Assembly (NCBI GenBank): GCA_043775075.1
Contig: JAYVSS010000210.1
Span: 1-19,690 of the forward strand
Length of the DNA stretch: 19,690 nucleotides
From: JANLQX01 sp043775075
GTDB taxonomy: Bacteria > Actinomycetota > Acidimicrobiia > Acidimicrobiales > JANYDT01
Direction of reading: 5' to 3'
The notes under the pieces are model-generated. The model did not search any database and was not told where the DNA came from. It saw only the letters and a list, made by a program, of their open reading frames with translations. Each line of letters opens with the position of its first letter. The first letter of the stretch is position 1. Position numbers and translations under genes: made by a program. Positions 7,792-15,129 of the stretch are shown here, one piece after another.

Positions 7792-7797
7792 TAACCT
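7792..7797 (+). promoter_or_regulatory. Candidate leaderless -10 box of the GH2 gene
   Basis: TAACCT matches TANNNT and ends eight bases before the GTG at 7806, so transcription would begin at or next to the start codon. No convincing Shine-Dalgarno precedes the GTG. Together with the opposite-strand box at 7738-7743 it makes a compact divergent promoter spacer. Confidence 0.35.
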
Positions 7798-7805
7798 CGT
7801 CGGCC

Positions 7806-10010
7806 GTGGATCTCGGAGGCCGATGGCCAGCAACAACGGCGACCGACGAACTGCGCCGGGTGTTTGCCGAGCCGTCCTTCGACGACACCGGCTGGGACGC
7901 CATTTCCGTTCCCGGCCACTGGCGCACCGAGCCCGCATTTGCCAACAGTGACGGTGCCCTTGTCACGCGGCATGCGTTCACCGCCGACGCACCGGCTTAT
8001 GGCCGACGCTCCTGGCTGGTGTTCGACGGAGTGTTCTACCAGTCCGACGTGTGGCTCGACGGCGCGTATGTGGGTGACACCGAGGGGTATTTCATGCCCC
8101 ATGAGTTCGACATTACTGAGGCCCTACACGCACGTACTAACCATGTGCTGGCGGTGGAAATCACCTGTGCCCCGCAGAAGAGTCGGACGTCGAAGCGCAA
8201 TCTCACCGGCGTGTTCCAGCATTGGGATTGCATTGATCCGGAATGGAACCCGGGAGGGATCTGGCGACCCGTCCATATCGAAGAGACGGGATCGGTTCGA
8301 ATGAAGCGGCTCCGGGCCGTCTGTGTCAGCGCCTCCACCGAACGTGCCGAAGTGGCGTTTCGGGCGCTGGTCGACGCCGCCGTGGCCGGACCGGTGATCA
8401 TGCGCGCTCGGGTCGGGGAGACACAGTATGAGCACGTACAAACGTTGGCTGTCGGTCACAATCGGGTGGAGTGGAACGTTGTTGTCGAGCGGCCGGTCCT
8501 CTGGTGGCCATGGTCACTCGCCTCTCTCGGGGAACCTCGCCTGAGCGATGTGCACGTTCAGGCGATCGTGCCCGGCCAGGACAGCCTCGACGAACCGGAG
8601 AGCGAAATTTCCGACGAACGCTCGTTCCGCATTGGACTGCGTCAGGTCCGTATGAAGAACTGGATCTGGGAGATCAACGGTGAGCGGCTGCACCTCAAGG
8701 GGGCCAATCTCGGGCCGACGCGCATGGCGATCGGTAACGCCACGGTCGAAGAACTTCGACATGACCTTGAACTGGCCAAAGACGCCGGTCTCGATCTTGT
8801 TCGATTGCATGCGCACATTTCACATCCCGCTATTTATGAAGCGGCCGACGAACTCGGCATGCTGCTCTGGCAGGACCTTCCTCTGCAGTGGGGGTATGCC
8901 CGCACCATCCGAAAGGGAGCCACCACCCAGGCGCGTGATGCCATCGACCTGCTCGGTCATCATCCTTCGATCATCACGTGGTGTACCCACAACGAGCCGC
9001 TGGCCCTCGATATCGAACCCGACGCACTCGGTGGGCCGAAGAAGGCGTCGCAGATGATTGCCCGCTACCTCACACTGCAGATGGTCCCAACGTGGAACAA
9101 GACCATTCTCGACACCGCGCTTTCCCGGGCCATGTCGAAAGCCGACCGCTCTCGTCCGGTCAACGCCCATTCAGGCATCTTGCCGGGTCCGTTCTCGGGC
9201 GGCACGGACTCACACCTGTACTTCGGGTGGTATCACGGAGCCGAGCGTGACCTGACCAAGGCTGCAGGCATCATTCCCCGGCTGATGCGGTTCGTGAGCG
9301 AGTTCGGAGCCCAGGCGGTGCCGGTCGACGCCGCATTCTGTGAACCGTCGAAGTGGCCGGACCTGGACTGGGAAACACTCGCCCACAAACACTCGCTGCA
9401 GAAAACATTCTTTGACCGCTACGTGCCACCGGCGGCCTATCCGATGTTCGCCGCATGGCAGCTCGCTACGCAGGATTATCAAGCCGAGGTCCTGCGTCGC
9501 CACATCGAAGAGCTCCGGCGCATCAAATACAAACCCAACGGTGGATTCTGCCTGTTCAGCCTGGCCGATGCGCTTGATCACGCCGCCGTTACCTGGGCCA
9601 TTCTCGGGCATGACCGGGCACCTAAGCGCGCGTATGAAGCGGTAACCGACGCATGCCGCCCGGTCATCGTCACGTGTGATCGCCCCCCAGCCATCGTCGC
9701 CGTGGGTGACGCGTTCCGCCTTGATGTGCACGTGGTCTCCGACGTTCGCCACGTGATTCGGGGTGCGATCGTACGCGCCCGTATCCATTGGCCGGGTGGC
9801 GAACACCAATGGAGTTGGCAGGGTGAAGTCGGAGCGGACACCGTCACGCGAATCGGGGCCGTCGACCTCACCGCTCCGTCACCTGCTCACCCCTCCGCCC
9901 GAGCGCACGCGCTCTCCGGCCAAGACCCGGAACACCAGCTCGTCGTTGATCTCACCTTCGAGCACCCCGACTTCACGGCCACCAACCGCTACGTCAGCCG
10001 CTTCGTCTAG
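7806..10010 (+). CDS. Glycoside hydrolase family 2, beta-mannosidase-like
   Basis: 734 residues from GTG. Retaining GH2 enzymes remove terminal beta-linked sugars from non-reducing ends. Domains: sugar-binding jelly-roll (about 30-165, DDTGWDAISVPGHWR, DVWLDGAYVG, NPGGIWRPVHIEE); immunoglobulin-like sandwich (about 165-280); TIM barrel (about 290-600) starting INGERLHLKGANLGPTRM; C-terminal Ig-like domain (about 615-734). Acid/base is E397 in TWCTHNEP and nucleophile is E499 in FVSEFGAQ, both intact. The barrel and Ig tail resemble beta-mannosidase/exo-glucosaminidase relatives more than LacZ, but the exact sugar is unknown. No signal peptide is seen, so it should act on imported or internal glycosides. 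It is divergent from the carotenoid oxygenase and 58 bp upstream of an alpha/beta hydrolase, which may be co-transcribed. Confidence 0.9.
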   Translation: MDLGGRWPATTATDELRRVFAEPSFDDTGWDAISVPGHWRTEPAFANSDGALVTRHAFTADAPAYGRRSWLVFDGVFYQSDVWLDGAYVGDTEGYFMPHEFDITEALHARTNHVLAVEITCAPQKSRTSKRNLTGVFQHWDCIDPEWNPGGIWRPVHIEETGSVRMKRLRAVCVSASTERAEVAFRALVDAAVAGPVIMRARVGETQYEHVQTLAVGHNRVEWNVVVERPVLWWPWSLASLGEPRLSDVHVQAIVPGQDSLDEPESEISDERSFRIGLRQVRMKNWIWEINGERLHLKGANLGPTRMAIGNATVEELRHDLELAKDAGLDLVRLHAHISHPAIYEAADELGMLLWQDLPLQWGYARTIRKGATTQARDAIDLLGHHPSIITWCTHNEPLALDIEPDALGGPKKASQMIARYLTLQMVPTWNKTILDTALSRAMSKADRSRPVNAHSGILPGPFSGGTDSHLYFGWYHGAERDLTKAAGIIPRLMRFVSEFGAQAVPVDAAFCEPSKWPDLDWETLAHKHSLQKTFFDRYVPPAAYPMFAAWQLATQDYQAEVLRRHIEELRRIKYKPNGGFCLFSLADALDHAAVTWAILGHDRAPKRAYEAVTDACRPVIVTCDRPPAIVAVGDAFRLDVHVVSDVRHVIRGAIVRARIHWPGGEHQWSWQGEVGADTVTRIGAVDLTAPSPAHPSARAHALSGQDPEHQLVVDLTFEHPDFTATNRYVSRFV

Positions 10011-10068
10011 CCCCGTGGGGAAGCGGCCGACCTGGCGCGAATCGTCTGGGCGCGGCGATGCTTTGGGC

Positions 10069-11274
10069 ATGGACTTCTCGATCGATACGCACCTTGGCGG
10101 CCAACGTCCGTTCGGTCTTGGTTACTGGCCGCTACCCGAGGACGATCCGGGCGTCGAGTTGCGGCGGGAGTCCGTCCGCATCATCACGCCGGACCGAGCT
10201 CTGGTGCGCGGTGTGTTGTGGCGGGCGCCGGCCGGCGTTCCCGAGAAGAAGACCGCGGTCATTCTCAGCCATCCGCGCGGAGACTTCTCCGTGCACTACG
10301 CCTGCCCGCTGCTCGCCGCCGCCGGTTATGTCACGTTCGGGTTCGGCACCCGGTATCAGAACAACGACACCGATTGCCTCCACGAATCCTGCGTCATTGA
10401 TGTGAAAGCGGCGGCCGACGAGATGCGCGCCCGCGGATACGAGCAAGTCGTCCTGCTGGGCAATTCGGGCGGCGGCTCGCTGATGGCGCTGGCCCAAAAG
10501 GAACATGGGTGCGGCGATGGGTTCCTGGCGATCGCCGCCCACCCGGGTGAGGGCGTCTTTATGGGCCACGTGATTGATCCCTCGGTGGCCGATGAAGGCG
10601 ATCCGTTTTCGACCGTCGCCGAACTCGATATGTACAACCCGGACAACGGTTGGAAGCCGTGGCCGAACCCGGTCGAATACGACCGTGACTGGCTCGCTCG
10701 ATACCGCTCGGCCCAGCTCCAACGCATAGCCCGCATTGACGCCATCGCCAAAGCAACAATCACCGAGGCCGACAACGCCCGCGCTCGGGGTCTTGCCGTG
10801 GACCGAGCCAACGACGCCGCAGCGTGGCGCGAACTACGGCGGCGGGCCGTCTTCTCGAAGTACCTGGTGATCTACCGCACGCTTGCCGACCCGGCCTATC
10901 TCGACCTGTCAATCGAACCCGACGAGCGCAAACTCGGTTCGCTGTTCGCCAATCCCGATCCGTTCGAAGCGAACTATGGGCGCGGCGGCCTGGCCCGAAC
11001 GATGACCGCTCGTGGATGGCTGTCCACGTGGTCGGCGCTGTCGTCGCACGCCAAGCTCGCGGACACGATGCCATTCGTACGTGTCCCTACATTTATTGTG
11101 CACCCCACCGCCGATACCGAGATTCGAGTGCGTGAAGCTCTGGAGATCCGCGATGCCGCTGGAGCCGAAGACCTGACGTACCTGGAGATGAAGGGAGCCC
11201 TGCATTACCTCGATGGTTCCCGCCGGGAGGCGATGGCCGCCGTCGTCGAGTGGCTCAATGCCCGCTTTGTGTGA
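10069..11274 (+). CDS. Alpha/beta hydrolase
   Basis: 401 residues. The alpha/beta-hydrolase fold is indicated by VILSHPRGDFSVH (oxyanion-side loop), the nucleophile elbow GNSGGGS with S133, the acid position D349 in VHPTADTEI and H379 in MKGALHYLDG, giving a full Ser-Asp-His triad. A helical insertion (about 165-330) forms a cap. The frame stays open upstream into the GH2 gene, but ATG 10069 is the first start after the GH2 stop and leads directly into aligned-looking sequence; its ribosome site is poor. Expected activity is hydrolysis of an ester, thioester or C-C bond in the cytosol; the substrate is not evident. It is probably co-transcribed with the GH2 gene and may act on the same compound after sugar removal (inference). 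Confidence 0.85.
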   Translation: MDFSIDTHLGGQRPFGLGYWPLPEDDPGVELRRESVRIITPDRALVRGVLWRAPAGVPEKKTAVILSHPRGDFSVHYACPLLAAAGYVTFGFGTRYQNNDTDCLHESCVIDVKAAADEMRARGYEQVVLLGNSGGGSLMALAQKEHGCGDGFLAIAAHPGEGVFMGHVIDPSVADEGDPFSTVAELDMYNPDNGWKPWPNPVEYDRDWLARYRSAQLQRIARIDAIAKATITEADNARARGLAVDRANDAAAWRELRRRAVFSKYLVIYRTLADPAYLDLSIEPDERKLGSLFANPDPFEANYGRGGLARTMTARGWLSTWSALSSHAKLADTMPFVRVPTFIVHPTADTEIRVREALEIRDAAGAEDLTYLEMKGALHYLDGSRREAMAAVVEWLNARFV

Positions 11275-11438
11275 CCGAGTCAGACCCGAAGGGAAAATAG
11301 ACCCCATGAATTGCGCGATTGCGACAGCATCGAAGTACGGTTATCGGTTACGACGAACGCTTTGCGGCGGACGATCGTGAGCACCGATAGGACCCGTCAC
11401 CGCCCGCTTACTGCGGAGCTGAGGAGCAGCTGCACACC
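11275..11438 (+). other. Intergenic region upstream of the sdh operon
   Basis: This 164-bp region must hold the sdh promoter. A TTGCGA (11319-11324) with a TATCGG 17 bp downstream (11342-11347) is the best -35/-10 pair I see, but the -10 lacks the terminal T. A 7-bp-spaced direct repeat of CGGTTA (11338-11343, 11345-11350) overlaps it. GAGGAG (11421-11426) is the ribosome site for sdhC, with a rather long 12-bp gap. No gene or RNA is recognised. Confidence 0.3.
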
Positions 11439-12194
11439 ATGGCCCAAGTCACGACACTTGGCGGCTCGCGCCGCAAGGTTCCGTTTGCGATCGAGTTCTA
11501 CCGATCGGCGATTGGCAAGAAATGGGCCATGGCGGTCTCCGGCGTCTTCCTCATTTTATTTGTGCTTGGCCACATGGCAGGCAATCTGAAATTGTACCTC
11601 GGGGCGCTGCCCGCCACCAGTAAGTATGCGTATCACATTGATGAATATGGCGAATTCCTTCGTCATCTTGCCGAACCGATTTTCCCCCGCACCGTTCTGC
11701 TGTGGATCATCCGGTTCACTCTGATCGGCGCCTTTGCCATTCACATGCACGCGGCGTTTTCGCTCACCGTGATGAACCGCAAGGCCCGTGTCGTGAACTA
11801 CGCCTCGAAGCGTGATTACCTCGCCGCCAATTTTGCGTCACGCACGATGCGCTACACGGGCATCATCGTGTTCCTCTTTCTTGCCTGGCACCTTGCCGAT
11901 TTCACGTGGGGGGTGAAAGGAATCAGTGGTGGAGGGTGGAAGCGGGGCGAGGTCTACAACAACGTCGACGCCTCGCTTTCTCGTATCCCCGTGGCGCTGC
12001 TGTATATCGTGGCGAACATTGCGCTGGGGGTACATCTGTTCCACGGAGCGTGGAGCTTCTTCCAATCGCTTGGTGTGAGCAACCCCCGTTTCAACAAGGC
12101 TCGGCGTGGTTTCGCGGTCGGTGTTGCCACCCTCATCGTCGCCGGAAACGTGAGTTTTCCGATCGCCGTTCTCGCTGGCGTCGTCGGCAGCTGA
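11439..12194 (+). CDS. sdhC: Succinate dehydrogenase cytochrome b subunit (b558 type)
   Basis: 251 residues with five predicted membrane helices (about 30-50, 85-110, 138-156, 183-207, 223-247). It anchors complex II in the membrane, binds heme b and passes electrons to the quinone pool. Candidate heme-ligand histidines are in the helices at the expected places: H45 (GHMAGN), H102/H104 (IHMHAAF), H151 (AWHLADF) and H199/H202 (GVHLFHGAWSFFQ). The pattern is the single-subunit diheme cytochrome b558 family (Bacillus SdhC type), which explains the absence of a separate sdhD. ATG is preceded by GAGGAG. It is first in sdhC-sdhA-sdhB, 52 bp before sdhA. Diheme enzymes usually reduce menaquinone, which would fit an actinobacterium. 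Confidence 0.95.
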   Translation: MAQVTTLGGSRRKVPFAIEFYRSAIGKKWAMAVSGVFLILFVLGHMAGNLKLYLGALPATSKYAYHIDEYGEFLRHLAEPIFPRTVLLWIIRFTLIGAFAIHMHAAFSLTVMNRKARVVNYASKRDYLAANFASRTMRYTGIIVFLFLAWHLADFTWGVKGISGGGWKRGEVYNNVDASLSRIPVALLYIVANIALGVHLFHGAWSFFQSLGVSNPRFNKARRGFAVGVATLIVAGNVSFPIAVLAGVVGS

Positions 12195-12246
12195 CCGGCC
12201 CTACCCGGCTAACACTTCGCGTTCAACACGAACTAAGAGAGACAAC

Positions 12247-14172
12247 GTGAGCACGATCAAACTCGACGCCAAAGCACCCACCGGCCCTATCTCCGAAAAG
12301 TGGGACAACCACAAGTTTTCGGTGAAGTTGGTGAACCCGGCAAACAAGCGGAAGTTCGACGTCATCGTCGTGGGTACCGGTCTGGCCGGCGCCTCAGCCG
12401 CCGCCACACTGGCGGGGCTCGGATACAACGTAAAGGTCTTCACCTTTCACGACACCCCTCGTCGGGCCCACTCCATTGCCGCCCAGGGTGGCATCAACGC
12501 GGCCAAGAATTATCACGGCGACGGCGACTCCGTGCATCGCCTGTTTTACGACACCTTGAAGGGCGGAGACTTCCGTTCTCGCGAGGCCAACGTCCATCGC
12601 CTGGCCCAGGTGAGCGTTGACATCATCGACCAGTGCGTGGCTCAGGGCGTGCCCTTCGCTCGCGAATACGGCGGCCTGTTGGATAACCGTTCATTCGGTG
12701 GCGCCCAGGTCAGCCGCACGTTTTACGCCAAGGGGCAGACCGGCCAGCAGCTGTTGCTTGGCGCGTATCAGTCCCTGGCCCAACAGATCCATCTCGGCAC
12801 CGTGAAGCTCTACAACCGTTCCGAGATGGTTGACGTGGTTACCGTCGATGGCAAGGCATCGGGCATCATCGCCCGGGATCTTCGCACCGGTGCTCTCGAA
12901 GCGCACAGTGCACACGCCGTCGTGCTGGCAACCGGTGGATACGGCAACATTTTCTTTCTCTCCACCAACGCCATGCAGTGCAACGTGACGGCGGCGTGGC
13001 GGGCCCACCGCAAGGGTGCGTTGTTTGCCAACCCGTGCTTCACCCAGATCCATCCCACCTGTATCCCCCAGAGCGACGAGTTTCAGGCCAAGCTCACGCT
13101 GATGTCGGAGTCGTTGCGCAACGACGGTCGCATCTGGGTACCGAAGAAGGTCGACGACAATCGTAAGCCTGCAGACATTCCGGAAGAGGAGCGGGACTAC
13201 TACCTGGAGCGGATGTACCCAAGCTTCGGCAACCTCGCACCTCGTGATATTGCGTCGCGTGCCGCCAAGCGCCAGGTCGATTCGGGTCGCGGCGTCGGCC
13301 CGTTAAAGAACGGTGTCTATTTGGACTTTGGGGACTCTCTCAAGCGTCTCGGCCCGGAGAAGGTGACGGAGCGATACGACAACCTCATGGAGATGTACGA
13401 GCGCATCACCGGTGAGTCGCCGTATGAAACTCCGATGCGGATCTACCCGGCATCGCATTACACGATGGGCGGTCTGTGGGTGGACTACAACCTCATGACC
13501 AACATTCCTGGGCTCTACGCCATGGGCGAGGCCAACTTCTCCGACCACGGAGCGAACCGTCTCGGTGCGTCGGCGTTGATGCAGGGTCTGGCCGACGGAT
13601 ACTTCGTCCTGCCCTACACAATCAGCGACTACCTCGCTCCCCAGCTCAATCAGAAACCCGTCCCGACCGACCATGAGGCGTTCACCACCGCCATCAGCGA
13701 AGTGAAAGGTCGCTTCGCTGGCTACCTCGGGATCAAAGGTCGTAAGTCCCCAGACTTCTTCCATCGTGAGCTCGGCAAGATCATGTGGGATTACTGCGGC
13801 ATGGAGCGAGACCGCACCGGCCTAGAGAAAGCCATGGCGGAGATCCCGGCGCTCTACGAAGAGTTCAAGACTGATCTGCGCGTTCTCGGCGACGACACAT
13901 CGCTCAACCAGAGCCTGGAAAAGGCTGGCCGGGTGGACGATTTCTTCGGCCTTGGGATGCTGATGTGCCAGGACGCTCTGGATCGCGAAGAGAGCTGCGG
14001 CGGGCACTTCCGGACCGAGCATCAATACGAAGACGGCGAAGCCAAGCGGGACGACGAAAACTTCTCTCACGTATCGGCCTGGGAGTTCAACGGAACCCTC
14101 AAGGACGCCACCAAGCACAAAGAAGAGCTGACGTTCGAATACGTCAAGCCGGCCGTTCGGAGTTACAAGTGA
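12247..14172 (+). CDS. sdhA: Succinate dehydrogenase flavoprotein subunit
   Basis: 641 residues from GTG, with an AAGAGAGA ribosome-site-like stretch upstream. It oxidises succinate to fumarate on covalent FAD in the TCA cycle, on the cytoplasmic face of complex II. Visible features: dinucleotide-binding VVGTGLAGAS (41-50); flavinylated H75 in AHSIAAQGGIN; substrate-site HPTC (269-272); PRDIASRA with the catalytic-type Arg333; HYTMGG (404-409); GANRLGASAL (435-444); a C-terminal capping domain. Length fits the Bacillus/actinobacterial type. The last codons overlap the sdhB GTG by four bases. The assignment is firm; direction (dehydrogenase rather than fumarate reductase) follows from aerobic context and is inference. 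Confidence 0.97.
   Translation: MSTIKLDAKAPTGPISEKWDNHKFSVKLVNPANKRKFDVIVVGTGLAGASAAATLAGLGYNVKVFTFHDTPRRAHSIAAQGGINAAKNYHGDGDSVHRLFYDTLKGGDFRSREANVHRLAQVSVDIIDQCVAQGVPFAREYGGLLDNRSFGGAQVSRTFYAKGQTGQQLLLGAYQSLAQQIHLGTVKLYNRSEMVDVVTVDGKASGIIARDLRTGALEAHSAHAVVLATGGYGNIFFLSTNAMQCNVTAAWRAHRKGALFANPCFTQIHPTCIPQSDEFQAKLTLMSESLRNDGRIWVPKKVDDNRKPADIPEEERDYYLERMYPSFGNLAPRDIASRAAKRQVDSGRGVGPLKNGVYLDFGDSLKRLGPEKVTERYDNLMEMYERITGESPYETPMRIYPASHYTMGGLWVDYNLMTNIPGLYAMGEANFSDHGANRLGASALMQGLADGYFVLPYTISDYLAPQLNQKPVPTDHEAFTTAISEVKGRFAGYLGIKGRKSPDFFHRELGKIMWDYCGMERDRTGLEKAMAEIPALYEEFKTDLRVLGDDTSLNQSLEKAGRVDDFFGLGMLMCQDALDREESCGGHFRTEHQYEDGEAKRDDENFSHVSAWEFNGTLKDATKHKEELTFEYVKPAVRSYK
14159..14162 (+). promoter_or_regulatory. 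Ribosome binding site deciding the sdhB start
   Basis: GGAG lies six bases upstream of GTG 14169, inside the sdhA 3' end. This favours the GTG, which overlaps the sdhA stop as GTGA, over ATG 14181 four codons later, whose own upstream sequence has no purine-rich site. Confidence 0.55.
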
Positions 14173-14993
14173 CCGCTGTTATGACTGGTTCGACGACGGG
14201 GCAGCCGGCCTTGGCTGGGCACCTGCCCACCTTCACCCTGACGCTGCGGGTGTGGCGTCAGGAGGGTCCGAATGCGGCCGGCCGTTTTGAGGAGCACGTG
14301 GTCCCGGGGGTCTCGCCGGACATGAGCTTTCTTGAAATGCTCGACATTCTCAACGAGCGCCTCAGCGTCGATGGCCAGATCCCGATCACCTTCGATCACG
14401 ATTGCCGCGAGGGCATCTGTGGCTCATGTTCGTTGATGATCGACGGCACGCCACACGGACCGCAGAAGGGCACGGCCACCTGCCAACTTCATATGCGTCA
14501 ATACCATGATGGCGAAGTAATCACCATCGAGCCGTGGAGAGCCACGGCGTTCCCGGTGATCAAAGACCTCATGGTTGATCGCAGTTCGTTTGATCGCATC
14601 ATCGAGTCCGGCGGGTACATCACCGTCGCCGCCGGGGGTGCCCCCGATGGCAACCTCATCCCGATACCCAAGCCGGTCTCCGACGCGGCCATGGACGCCG
14701 CTGCGTGCATCGGATGTGGGGCGTGCGTGGCGGCCTGCCCGAACGGGGCCGCATCACTGTTTACTGCCGCCAAGCTGGCCCACATGAACCTGCTGCCTCA
14801 AGGGCAGAGCGAGCGGTACAAGCGGACGGAGGCCATGGTGGACACCATGGAGCGGTTCTTCGGCTCCTGCACGAACCACGGCGAGTGCCAGGAGGCGTGC
14901 CCGAAGTCGATTTCGATCGACTGGATCGCCCTTATGAACAAGGACTACGTGAAGTCCAAGTTCAAAAACCGCCGCCTGCTCTCCCGCAACTAA
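14169..14993 (+). CDS. sdhB: Succinate dehydrogenase iron-sulfur subunit
   Basis: 274 residues from GTG. It carries electrons from FAD to heme and quinone through three clusters. The plant-ferredoxin-type N-terminal domain binds [2Fe-2S] through C79, C84, C87 (CREGICGSC) and C105. The C-terminal bacterial-ferredoxin domain has CIGCGACVAACP (C180, C183, C186, C190) and C234, C240, C244 (CTNHGECQEACPK) for the [4Fe-4S] and [3Fe-4S] clusters. All ligands are present. It is the last gene of sdhC-sdhA-sdhB; the GTGA overlap with sdhA implies translational coupling. The frame is open far upstream into sdhA, but only the GTG and the ATG at 14181 are sensible starts. No terminator with a T-run follows; the large palindrome at 15024 may serve that purpose. 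Confidence 0.96.
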   Translation: MTAVMTGSTTGQPALAGHLPTFTLTLRVWRQEGPNAAGRFEEHVVPGVSPDMSFLEMLDILNERLSVDGQIPITFDHDCREGICGSCSLMIDGTPHGPQKGTATCQLHMRQYHDGEVITIEPWRATAFPVIKDLMVDRSSFDRIIESGGYITVAAGGAPDGNLIPIPKPVSDAAMDAAACIGCGACVAACPNGAASLFTAAKLAHMNLLPQGQSERYKRTEAMVDTMERFFGSCTNHGECQEACPKSISIDWIALMNKDYVKSKFKNRRLLSRN

Positions 14994-15023
14994 CCCTGGC
15001 CCACTGGGCCGGCGAGACACCTG

Positions 15024-15110
15024 CCGTCAAGTGTGAAATGTGGACTTCAAAGTGTGCGTTCAGAGGCAATCTGAACGCACACAATGACGCGCACATTTCA
15101 CACTTGACGG
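15024..15110. repeat. 87-bp two-layered palindrome between sdhB and the MFS gene
   Basis: Outer arms of 19 bp (15024-15042 and 15092-15110) are perfectly complementary; the left one reads CCGTCAAGTGTGAAATGTG. Inner arms of 13 bp (15052-15064, GTGTGCGTTCAGA, and 15070-15082) are also perfect around a 5-base loop (15065-15069). The arms are separated by 9 unpaired bases on each side, with three possible pairs in the middle. AAGTGTG occurs in both layers at a 21-bp offset (15029 and 15050), mirrored on the right by CACACTT (15099) and CACACAA (15078). It may be a compound operator, a strong RNA hairpin ending sdh transcripts, or a small palindromic element. No T-run follows it. Confidence 0.85.
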
Positions 15111-15118
15111 AGGTCGCG

Positions 15119-15124
15119 TACGAT
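15119..15124 (+). promoter_or_regulatory. Candidate -10 box of the MFS gene
   Basis: TACGAT fits TANNNT. It ends five bases before GTG 15130 and eight before GTG 15133, the spacing of leaderless genes. The -35 region, 17 bp further up, falls within the right outer arm of the palindrome, so a protein bound there could control this promoter. Confidence 0.4.
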
Positions 15125-15129
15125 CATTC

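Noticed and set aside
7732..7938. Longer N-terminus for the carotenoid oxygenase (69 more residues)
   Set aside because: The extra part is Arg/Pro-rich low-complexity sequence overlapping the divergent GH2 gene. The family homology begins after the ATG at 7731.
9763..10068. Longer N-terminus for the alpha/beta hydrolase (102 more residues)
   Set aside because: It lies out of frame inside the GH2 C-terminal domain and has shadow-like Ser/Thr/Pro/Arg composition.
11306..11380. A 24-residue ORF starting ATGAATTGC upstream of sdhC
   Set aside because: It has no well-placed ribosome site, no recognisable peptide and no attenuator-like structure around it. It could be a leader peptide, but nothing supports it.
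13965..14168. Upstream extension of sdhB
   Set aside because: It overlaps sdhA in another frame with shadow composition. The GGAG site and the GTGA overlap fix the start at 14169.
15024..15110. CRISPR repeat or insertion-sequence end
   Set aside because: There is a single palindromic locus, no spacer array, no transposase and no target-site duplication that I can see.
15104..15124. TTGACG with TACGAT as a full sigma-70-type promoter
   Set aside because: The spacer is only 9 bp, far short of about 17. The TTGACG belongs to the palindrome arm; only the -10 box was kept.
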